Assembly (NCBI GenBank): GCA_027005175.1
Contig: JALTMC010000188.1
Span: 1-6,806, forward strand
Source of the DNA: Myxococcales bacterium
GTDB taxonomy: Bacteria > Myxococcota_C > UBA6777
Reading direction: 5' to 3'
DNA: 6,806 bases
Below, one piece after another: positions 1 through 6,211 of this stretch. Position 1 is the first letter of the stretch, and each line of letters starts with the position of its first letter. Below the pieces are notes generated by a model. It saw only the letters and a list, made by a program, of their open reading frames with translations, was not told the DNA's origin and did not search any database. The translations under genes were made by a program, and so were the position numbers.

Positions 1-124
1 GTCAGCAGGAAGAGCCCGATGATTGACTGTGCCCGTTGTGCCTTTGCGACGGTTGCTCTCTGTGTCCAAGGCAAGTCAGCAGGAACAACTCGATGATTGA
101 CCGTGCCCGTTGTGCCTTTGCGAC
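1..124. repeat. Diverged 50-bp direct repeat, two copies 74 bp apart
   Basis: Copy one is 1-50 and copy two is 75-124. They match at 46 of 50 positions, with differences at repeat positions 12, 14, 16 and 28, and are identical over the last 22 bases. The 24-bp spacer (51-74) has no counterpart after copy two. Copy one starts at the window edge, so the array may continue to the left. Read from repeat base 2, both copies keep an open frame ending in a TGA stop (Ser-Ala-Gly-x-x-Arg-stop; stops at 20-22 and 94-96). This could mean that the 3' end of an upstream gene was duplicated, but with so few codons that is only inference. The 74-bp period is not a multiple of three, so the array itself is not a coding repeat. 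Confidence 0.75.
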
Positions 125-125
125 A

Positions 126-160
126 GCCTCCCATCGGACTCGTATTGTGGGATGGGAGGC
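126..160. repeat. 10-bp perfect inverted repeat (hairpin)
   Basis: GCCTCCCATC at 126-135 is the exact reverse complement of GATGGGAGGC at 151-160, with a 15-base loop. The hairpin begins one base after the second direct-repeat copy. No T-run follows on either strand, so it does not look like a standard intrinsic terminator. It may be a rho-independent-like 3' processing hairpin of an upstream transcript, or part of a dispersed palindromic element. The dyad is certain; the role is unknown. Confidence 0.6.
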
Positions 161-200
161 CATCGTGGAGAGCGGCAGCTTTGCTGCGTAGGGTGGTCTC

Positions 201-229
201 TTGTGCTACCAATGCAATACTGTTATGAT
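201..229 (+). promoter_or_regulatory. Candidate sigma70-type promoter of the hybrid kinase gene
   Basis: TTGTGC (201-206) serves as the -35 box, followed by a 17-base spacer and TATGAT (224-229). The TG at 221-222 gives an extended -10 (TG-T-TATGAT). Transcription would start near 236, leaving a leader of roughly 110 bases before the ATG at 348. A weaker alternative is TTGTAA at 244-249 with TATAGA at 269-274, but its 19-base spacer is long. Assignment is by consensus match only. Confidence 0.45.
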
Positions 230-293
230 AGAATTTCTATTCCTTGTAAAGTTCTGTTTTTCTTGAAATATAGATTTATGTTACTCCCTTGAC

Positions 294-324
294 AGACTCC
301 GTGGTGGGAGAGGAGTTTTTTTTT
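294..324 (+). terminator. Leader hairpin plus T-run: possible attenuator upstream of the kinase gene
   Basis: Bases 294-300 (AGACTCC) pair with 312-318 (GGAGTTT): six Watson-Crick pairs and one G-T pair around an 11-base loop. A run of nine T (316-324) follows. This is intrinsic-terminator architecture, yet it sits between the likely promoter and the ribosome binding site of the next gene. A competing pairing, CTCCC (284-288) with GGGAG (306-310), would exclude it, as an anti-terminator does. It could instead terminate transcripts arriving from an upstream gene. The stem is short, so strength is uncertain. Confidence 0.45.
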
Positions 325-333
325 CTTCACCAT

Positions 334-344
334 GGGAGGAGAGG
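334..344 (+). promoter_or_regulatory. Strong Shine-Dalgarno sequence for the kinase gene
   Basis: The purine run GGGAGGAGAGG contains GGAGG/GAGG matches to the 16S rRNA 3' end, and its core GGAGGAG (335-341) ends six bases before ATG at 348-350. It supports ATG 348 as the start. An ATG at 332 is in a different frame and meets a stop early. The GGGAG in this run could also pair with CTCCC at 284-288, so leader folding might affect translation. Confidence 0.7.
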
Positions 345-347
345 ATT

Positions 348-3300
348 ATGCAGCCTCCTTCTGGATTTACTCAGTCAGACATTCTTTATCAGAGCCCTCT
401 TTTTTATGTTGCGAGGGCTGTTCGCGATAGAGATGGTCAATCCGTGATTCTAAAATCATTGGTGAACTCTCATCCATCGATGGTGGAATTGGCTCGTCTA
501 CAGCATGAGTACGATGTCTTAGGCTCGCTGGAGATCCCCGGTGTTGTTCGTGTTTATGAGTTGCTCTCTGTGGGGAATCGCTATGTTCTGGTCTCTGAGG
601 ATATTGGTGCTGTCTCTGTTCGCTCTTTGCTTCAAGAGGGGCCTCTTTCGATCGAACAATTCTTTGCTATCGCGATACCCATCACAGAAACATTAGCTTC
701 CGTTCATCATGAGACCATTATTCACAAGGATATCGCTCCTGGCAACATGGTCATTAATCAAACAACGGGCCAGGTGATGTTGATTGACTTTGGGATGTCA
801 ACACGTCTCTCTCGTGAAGTACCTAACTTTATTCAAATCAAGAGAGTGGAGGGGACACTTGCTTATATCTCCCCTGAGCAAACAGGTCGTATGAATCGAG
901 CGATCGATTTCCGAGCAGACCTGTATTCGTTGGGTGCAAGCTTTTACCATATGCTCACGGGGCAACCCCCATTCTTAGGTACAGAGCCCCTTGAGGTCAT
1001 ACACTCTCATCTTGCAAAGCCGCCCCGCTCTCTGCTTGAACTTCAGCCGGAGATCCCGAAAGCCCTGTCTCAGATCGTAATGTTTTTGCTGGAGAAGATG
1101 CCAGAGAAACGGTACCAGAGTGCGCTTGCTTTGGTGGAAGATCTCAAGAGGTGTCGTGACGCATGGTTTTCCTTTGGGACATTGGATGGGTACGTTTCTC
1201 TTCAGCCTCATCATGTTAGCGACCGATTTTTCCTTCCTGACTCTCTGTATGGAAGGGACTTTGAACGGCAAACGCTGCTTGATGCTTTCTCCCGTGTATG
1301 CCGTGGAAACTCCGAAGTGGTCCTTGTTATGGGCTGGGCCGGTATGGGCAAGTCTGCTCTCATCAACGAACTTCACAAACCGATTGTCAAACAGCGCGGC
1401 TTCTTTGTTGTTGGCAAATTTGAACAATACCGACGAACTCCATACTTTGGTTTGCTTCAAGCACTTCAAGCCTTAATTTCCGATATCTTACTTCAGGAGG
1501 AGTCTGTTTTACTCTCCTGGAAGGAAAGGATCTTGGGCGCTACTGCTCCTAACGCACGATTGCTCACAGATGTTCTTCCAGAGCTAAAAATTATCATCGG
1601 TGAACAGCCTTTGGTGAGTGAATTAGGACCTGCTGAAGCTCAAAATCGATTTGGGCACGTGATCACAAAATTCATTCACTTGTTTGCAAGTTCGGAACAC
1701 CCGTTGGTTCTTGTTTTGGATGATCTTCAGTGGGCCGACCTTGACTCTCTGGATATCTTGGATCGCTTGACTCAAAAAGGACAGTCTTCTCACCTCTTAA
1801 TTGTTTGTGCATTTCGAGACAATGAAGTGGATGACAATCACCCTTTAACGCTTGCTTTAGGGCGTCTCAAGCAGGCAGGCACTGCTCTTCATTCGATCTC
1901 TCTCCGAACATTGCGACGTCATGATATTGCTTCTCTCTTGCAAGATACCCTGCATTCGACTTTTGCTGAAACGTTGCAGTTGGCTGAATTCCTACTACAA
2001 AAAACAGGAGGCAATCCGTTTTTTTTGCTTCAACTTCTTCAACAACTGTACAAGAGCAATTTCATCGAATTTCATCCAAAAGAGGGGAAATGGAGTTGGT
2101 CTGCTCCTGAGATGGAGTTTGTTGGAGTCTCTGAAAATGTGGTTCAGTTGTTAATCCGAAAACTGAATGACTTGCCAGACTCGACTCGGGCGATCTTGCC
2201 CACAGCTGCCTGTTTGGGGAGTCGCTTTTCTTTAGGGCAGTTGGCTCTGTTTGTTGAACAATCGATTTTGAAAGTCGCTCCATTGCTCAAGCCCGCCTTG
2301 GAAGAAGGTCTGATTGTCTCTCATGGTGCTCATTATCGATTTGTGCTGGAAGACCGAGAGAATTACCTCTCCTCCGAGATGGAAGAAACGTTTGCTGCGA
2401 TCGAGTTTTCCTTCGGTCATGACAATATTCAAACGGCAGCTTATTCCATGCTCTCCGAAGAACGCCTTGCGGAGATTCATGTCACTGTAGGTCGTCAATT
2501 GTTGCAGTCCATGGATGAGGCTGCGTTGGAAGAGAATCTCTTTGAGGTCGTGAATCATCTGAATATCGCATCACATCTATTAACGCCAGATGAATTAAAA
2601 CACTTAGTTTTGATGAACCTCCAGGCTGGAAAAAAGGCGATGGGAGCTACAGCTTACCAAGCTGCCGCTGATTATTTTGACGCAGGACTTCAGTGGCAAC
2701 AAGGGGACTTTTGGAGGGACCATTACAACCTATCCTATACCCTACATTTAGAAAGTGCCAGGTGTCACTATCTCACGGGCTCATTCACCCAGGCAGAGAA
2801 GATGTTTGACCTCTTGTTAGAGCATGTTCGCAGCGATGTCGAGCGAGCTGATGTGTATGTGGTTCGAATGAATCTATATCTCAATATTGGCAAGCTACCT
2901 GATGTGATGACGATGGGATTGGAGGGCCTCGCTTTGCTTGGGATCTCTGTTTCCCAGGACGCGACACCAGAACAGATTCATTCCGAGTTGCGGGAGATCT
3001 TTCGATTTGTTGAAGGTCGAGACATCGCCTCGATAGGCTCTCTTCCTCTTACAGAGGAGCCGAAGACTCACACAGCGATGAGTCTTTTCTATTTTCTTTC
3101 GATTGGAGCGTTCTTACTCGGAAACAACGCGCTTTGGCAATTGCTTATCGCTCGCATGACACGCTATGCGCTGGAGAACGGAAATACTCCTCAGGCGGCA
3201 TTTTCGTATTGCTCTCTTGGGATGATTGTCGGGCCTGGGATGGGGGATTACGATGCCTCTTATGAATGGTCTCAAGTGGGGCGTCAAGTCGCTGAGACGT

Positions 3301-5750
3301 CAGGTAATCTCGCCTTCCAATGTGTCAGTCGATTTGTGGAAGGGTGCTTTATCAATCACTGGAAGAAACCTGTTGGAGAGTGCTTTGAGTTACTTGAGCA
3401 AGCGTTTGTTGAAGGTCTTCACGCAGGGAATTTGATTTACTGCGCCTATTCTCAGAGTGGACAGGTGATCTCTGCGGTTTGTACAGGTTGGCCCATCGAC
3501 CGAATCACGCCTTTGCTTGTGAAGGCTGTTCAGTTTGCCGAGCAGATTAAGTATGATGATATCTCTCAATATTATTATGTCACCGAGCGGTGGGTTGCAG
3601 CATTACAGGGGGAAACCGATTCTCTCTCTTGTATGGGAGTGACACAAGAGGACGAAGATGCATTTTTACTACAACTGCAAGAACGTGAATTTCCTTTGCC
3701 TCTTCATTTGTATTATATGCTCAAAGCTCACTTGTGTTTGCTGGATGGTCGTATCGAGGAAGCGTGGGAAACGATCTCCATCAGCGAAGATATGTTGGCA
3801 GCATCCTTTGGTTTGTTACTGATCGCTCAGCATTGTTTCTACCATGCTCTCATTGTAGCTTCTCGTCATCCTCTTCTTCCTGCATCAGAACAGACCGACA
3901 ATATGGCGATACTTGAGCGAGATCGCAAAAGACTTGCAGTGTGGTCTCGGGAAGCTCCTATGAACTTTGCTCATCGGTCTTTTTTGGTCGAAGCGGAGAT
4001 CGCAGCCTTGCAGGGGCAAGACTTGAAGGCGATGTCTCTTTATTCCAAAGCACTGGATCGGGCTCTCGATGGAGAGTTCTTACACGAAGCAGGATTGGCT
4101 GCGGAACGCGCAGGAAATTTTCATCTACGAGGTGAGCGGCCTCACGAAGCACACGGCTATTTTTGCGATGCACACCATGCGTATATGCGCTGGGGAGCTG
4201 TTGCCAAGCTAAACTCTCTCTCTGAACTCGATGGGCATCAAAGGGGAGGCATCTTCTCTACATCCGAATCTTCTCTACCAACGGCCTCCTCTCTTGTACA
4301 AGACCCGATGGTGCGAACCACCTCTCTCTCTTCCCAATCCATGGGCTCGTCATCCAATGTACTTTTTGACCTTTCTTCTCTCGTTAAATCAATGATCGCG
4401 ATCGCAGAAGACATTGGACTGGAGTCCTTGCTTCACACATTGATTCAAATCCTCATTGAAAATGCCGGAGCTGAGCGTGGATTTCTTTTGCTACCTTCCT
4501 CGTCTGGCTTTGTTGTGGAAATCGGTGGAGCGGTGGAAGCTGATGAGGTTAAGGTTGTCTCTTACTCCTCCGTTCCTTTTTCGGAGAGCGAACTGTTATG
4601 TCCATCCATCCTCCGCTATGTTGAGCGCACTCGAAACCCTGTTGTTCTCGATGATGCATCCAGTGATTCAACCTATAAAAACGATAACTATATTCTCGAA
4701 AATGAAATACACTCCCTACTCTGTATTCCCCTTTTATACGATGGAAAATTTACGGGGATTCTGTATCTGGAAAACAATCTTGCAAAAGGAGTTTTTTCTG
4801 AAAAATGTCTCGATATCCTCTCTCTCTTGTCCACACAAGCTGCCATTGCCATCAAGAATGCTCGCAGCTATCAGCGGCTTGAGCACAAGTTGATGGAACG
4901 TGAACAGGCGTTTCATGTTGCTGTCGGGAAACTGTCTTTGTTGCAGCAACAGTTGATGGAGTCTCAGAATCAGCTTGTACAGTCGGAGAAAATGGCATCC
5001 CTGGGAACACTGGTGGCAGGAGTTTCTCACGAGATCAATAACCCTGTGGCTTTTACCTTGGGTGGCGCACTGAACCTTCAACAGCGATTCCATGAACTGA
5101 GGGACTTTTTCCTTGCCATGGCAGGTGAAGACGCGGAGAAGGCTGTCTTGGAATTGTTTGAGGAGAAGTTTGCTCCGATCTTCTCGAATCTGAACTCTAT
5201 CCTTGAAGGTGCCCAGCGAATCAAGGTGATTGTGGGAGATCTTCGAACATTCTCACGTATCGATGGAGCTGCAAAAGAAAGAGTTCAACTCTCAAAAAAT
5301 CTTCGGTCTACGCTGTCTTTAGTCAAAGCTCAGTTCAAACATGACATATCCTTTCACTTTGATTGCCAAAGCGACCCTGAGATCCTTTGTTGGCCTGGTC
5401 AGCTGAATCAGGTTTTTATGAACATGGTGGTGAATGCCTGTCATGCGATTCTCAAACGCAAAGCAGCCGATCCCACTGCTCCTGCCGGAGAGTTACGAAT
5501 TAAAATGAGTAAGCAGGAAGGTGAACTGGTGCTCTCTTTCTTCGACAACGGATGCGGGATGACTGAGAATGTTAAGGCGAAGATCTTTGAGCCTTTTTTC
5601 ACAACGAAAGGCGTGGGGGAGGGGACTGGACTTGGACTGTCGCTCTCTTTTGGCATTGTCGAAAAACACAATGGCCGGATCTCTGTCGAATCAACCCCCA
5701 ACCAAGGAACGATATTTAAGATCTTTCTACCCCTCTCAAACGAAAGATGA
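348..5750 (+). CDS. Hybrid Ser/Thr kinase - AAA ATPase - GAF - sensor histidine kinase (1800 aa)
   Basis: A cytoplasmic signalling protein with two phosphotransfer modules. Residues ~11-270 form a Ser/Thr kinase: Lys36 (VILK), Glu54 as a possible helix-C Glu, catalytic loop HKDIAPGN (Asp128, Asn133), DFG at 147-149 and SPE at 175-177 within the family-typical YISPEQTGRMNR. The Gly-rich loop is degenerate and the usual LKP lysine is Ala130. Residues ~300-560 are an AAA_16-type ATPase: Walker A GWAGMGKS (329-336), Walker B LVLVLDD (453-459) then QWAD. About 745-1290 is helical, TPR-like. A Ser-rich linker (~1303-1337) leads to a GAF domain (~1340-1505), a coiled-coil helix (~1509-1550), and a histidine kinase: H-box His1561 (SHEINNP), N-box Asn1696, DNGCG 1733-1737, FEPFFTTK and GTGLGL. 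No membrane anchor or receiver domain is seen, so the response regulator must be elsewhere. Length and domain order are normal for this trifunctional family. The input signal is unknown. Start chosen from the Shine-Dalgarno match and family-like N-terminal spacing. Confidence 0.95.
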   Translation: MQPPSGFTQSDILYQSPLFYVARAVRDRDGQSVILKSLVNSHPSMVELARLQHEYDVLGSLEIPGVVRVYELLSVGNRYVLVSEDIGAVSVRSLLQEGPLSIEQFFAIAIPITETLASVHHETIIHKDIAPGNMVINQTTGQVMLIDFGMSTRLSREVPNFIQIKRVEGTLAYISPEQTGRMNRAIDFRADLYSLGASFYHMLTGQPPFLGTEPLEVIHSHLAKPPRSLLELQPEIPKALSQIVMFLLEKMPEKRYQSALALVEDLKRCRDAWFSFGTLDGYVSLQPHHVSDRFFLPDSLYGRDFERQTLLDAFSRVCRGNSEVVLVMGWAGMGKSALINELHKPIVKQRGFFVVGKFEQYRRTPYFGLLQALQALISDILLQEESVLLSWKERILGATAPNARLLTDVLPELKIIIGEQPLVSELGPAEAQNRFGHVITKFIHLFASSEHPLVLVLDDLQWADLDSLDILDRLTQKGQSSHLLIVCAFRDNEVDDNHPLTLALGRLKQAGTALHSISLRTLRRHDIASLLQDTLHSTFAETLQLAEFLLQKTGGNPFFLLQLLQQLYKSNFIEFHPKEGKWSWSAPEMEFVGVSENVVQLLIRKLNDLPDSTRAILPTAACLGSRFSLGQLALFVEQSILKVAPLLKPALEEGLIVSHGAHYRFVLEDRENYLSSEMEETFAAIEFSFGHDNIQTAAYSMLSEERLAEIHVTVGRQLLQSMDEAALEENLFEVVNHLNIASHLLTPDELKHLVLMNLQAGKKAMGATAYQAAADYFDAGLQWQQGDFWRDHYNLSYTLHLESARCHYLTGSFTQAEKMFDLLLEHVRSDVERADVYVVRMNLYLNIGKLPDVMTMGLEGLALLGISVSQDATPEQIHSELREIFRFVEGRDIASIGSLPLTEEPKTHTAMSLFYFLSIGAFLLGNNALWQLLIARMTRYALENGNTPQAAFSYCSLGMIVGPGMGDYDASYEWSQVGRQVAETSGNLAFQCVSRFVEGCFINHWKKPVGECFELLEQAFVEGLHAGNLIYCAYSQSGQVISAVCTGWPIDRITPLLVKAVQFAEQIKYDDISQYYYVTERWVAALQGETDSLSCMGVTQEDEDAFLLQLQEREFPLPLHLYYMLKAHLCLLDGRIEEAWETISISEDMLAASFGLLLIAQHCFYHALIVASRHPLLPASEQTDNMAILERDRKRLAVWSREAPMNFAHRSFLVEAEIAALQGQDLKAMSLYSKALDRALDGEFLHEAGLAAERAGNFHLRGERPHEAHGYFCDAHHAYMRWGAVAKLNSLSELDGHQRGGIFSTSESSLPTASSLVQDPMVRTTSLSSQSMGSSSNVLFDLSSLVKSMIAIAEDIGLESLLHTLIQILIENAGAERGFLLLPSSSGFVVEIGGAVEADEVKVVSYSSVPFSESELLCPSILRYVERTRNPVVLDDASSDSTYKNDNYILENEIHSLLCIPLLYDGKFTGILYLENNLAKGVFSEKCLDILSLLSTQAAIAIKNARSYQRLEHKLMEREQAFHVAVGKLSLLQQQLMESQNQLVQSEKMASLGTLVAGVSHEINNPVAFTLGGALNLQQRFHELRDFFLAMAGEDAEKAVLELFEEKFAPIFSNLNSILEGAQRIKVIVGDLRTFSRIDGAAKERVQLSKNLRSTLSLVKAQFKHDISFHFDCQSDPEILCWPGQLNQVFMNMVVNACHAILKRKAADPTAPAGELRIKMSKQEGELVLSFFDNGCGMTENVKAKIFEPFFTTKGVGEGTGLGLSLSFGIVEKHNGRISVESTPNQGTIFKIFLPLSNER

Positions 5751-5800
5751 TCTGTGATCTTTGAGATCCACGAATGGCACGAATGGGACACGAACAATAG
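5745..5800. repeat. Short-period repeat array with CACGAATGG units
   Basis: Starting at the kinase stop codon are AGATGATCTGTG (5745-5756), a small hairpin GATCT/AGATC (5756-5760 with 5764-5768), then two exact adjacent copies of CACGAATGG (5769-5777, 5778-5786) and a diverged third (ACACGAAC, 5788-5795). Short-period CACGAAT- and ATCTGTG-type arrays resemble dispersed intergenic repeats I recall from several bacterial phyla; this recollection could not be checked. The hairpin has no T-run, so it is at best a weak terminator for the kinase gene. Confidence 0.5.
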
Positions 5801-5847
5801 AGTATGATTTATGTTTTACCATGGAATTTTGTGAGCACTGACTTCTT

Positions 5848-5875
5848 TTGTGGTAGGATGTTGAGCTACGATAAT
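5848..5875 (+). promoter_or_regulatory. Candidate promoter in the convergent intergenic region
   Basis: TTGTGG (5848-5853), a 16-base spacer and GATAAT (5870-5875) form a sigma70-like site. It resembles the kinase promoter: both read TTGTG-x-TA after the -35 start and end with ATAG after the -10 core. A start near 5882 would transcribe the structured stretch up to the T-runs at 6169-6185. Supported only by consensus and by this similarity. Confidence 0.3.
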
Positions 5876-5886
5876 AGTATGAAACT

Positions 5887-5899
5887 ACAGATGATCTGT
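5887..5899. repeat. Palindrome ACAGAT-G-ATCTGT, second copy of a 12-bp repeat
   Basis: ACAGAT (5887-5892) and ATCTGT (5894-5899) are perfect reverse complements around one G. The bases AGATGATCTGTG (5889-5900) repeat exactly those at 5745-5756, which overlap the stop codon of the kinase gene. The site begins about where a transcript from the 5848-5875 promoter would start, so it could be an operator, or simply a relic of the dispersed repeat next door. Confidence 0.45.
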
Positions 5900-6151
5900 G
5901 GTGGATGACTTGTTGTGACAATTCGGAATACTGTTCTGGCTGGAAGATATAAGTTGGTTCGAATTTCTTGTGAAGTGGACACAGAACTCTTGAAGGTCAC
6001 CCGTTTGTACGGGAATCTGACAGCCTGTAAAAGAAATGGACCTGGCGAAATCTCCTCTATCTTCGTGAGGCTGAACCCCCACTCTGAGGATCTCGGAACT
6101 ACCCCGAGGGGCACTCAAAACACTTTTCCCTTCAGGGCGAACCCAAGGATT

Positions 6152-6185
6152 GAGCCGAGCTTAGTCGGTTTTTTTTCTTTTTTTT
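6152..6185 (+). terminator. Intrinsic terminator on the plus strand with two T-runs
   Basis: CCGA (6155-6158) pairs with TCGG (6165-6168), with C6160-G6164 stacking past a bulged G. G-T and A-T pairs extend the base outward to 6152-6154 with 6169-6171. Eight T (6169-6176), a C, and eight more T (6178-6185) follow. It would end plus-strand transcripts, from the candidate small RNA or reading through from the kinase gene, before they enter thiE antisense. The opposite strand would have A-runs, so it does not terminate thiE. Confidence 0.55.
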
Positions 6186-6211
6186 ATAATGGGGTCTTAC
6201 CCACTCTGACC

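Larger units (their letters stand above)
5882..6185 (+). ncRNA. Candidate structured small RNA (~300 nt), unrecognised family
   Basis: The stretch follows a promoter-like site and ends in a hairpin with T-runs. Within it are several local hairpins: CCCGT/ACGGG with a TTGT loop (6000-6013), CCTC/GAGG (6054-6070), CTCGG/CCGAG with a 7-base loop (6092-6108), and GGG-CGAA-CCC (6135-6144). Eight GGA trinucleotides are spread over 5925-6149, some in or beside hairpins, as in CsrA/RsmA-binding RNAs, but this could be chance. I saw no hallmark of 6S RNA, tmRNA, SRP RNA or RNase P RNA. A GTG-started frame (5915-6349) also crosses it but runs antisense into thiE and is probably not a gene. Function unknown. 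Confidence 0.3.

Noticed and set aside
1-124. CRISPR array
   Set aside because: Only two imperfect 50-base copies with one 24-base spacer; the repeat is too long and too diverged, and no cas gene is present.
2-163. 53-codon minus-strand ORF starting at ATG 163-161
   Set aside because: It passes through the hairpin and both repeat copies in different frames, so the repeated DNA gives unrelated peptides; no recognisable motif.
110-292. 60-codon plus-strand ORF in the leader
   Set aside because: It overlaps the direct repeat, hairpin and promoter, has no clear ribosome binding site, and its Cys-rich translation resembles no family.
289-294. Perfect TTGACA as a -35 box
   Set aside because: No -10-like sequence lies 16-18 bases downstream (G+A-rich sequence and T-run instead); it overlaps the terminator-like stem.
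975-1469. 164-codon minus-strand ORF and other long frames inside the kinase gene
   Set aside because: Shadows of a gene whose plus-frame product has conserved motifs throughout.
5950-5970. tRNA T-loop-like GGTTCGAAT
   Set aside because: Flanking bases do not form the T stem, and no acceptor, D or anticodon arms can be built around it.
5866-6118. Two overlapping minus-strand ORFs (82 and 77 codons)
   Set aside because: No convincing ribosome binding site, no family resemblance, and they overlap each other and the structured region.
6152-6171. Group II intron domain V (GAGCCG...CGGTT)
   Set aside because: The hairpin is about 20 bases, lacks the conserved 34-base domain V body, and no intron protein or other domains are near.
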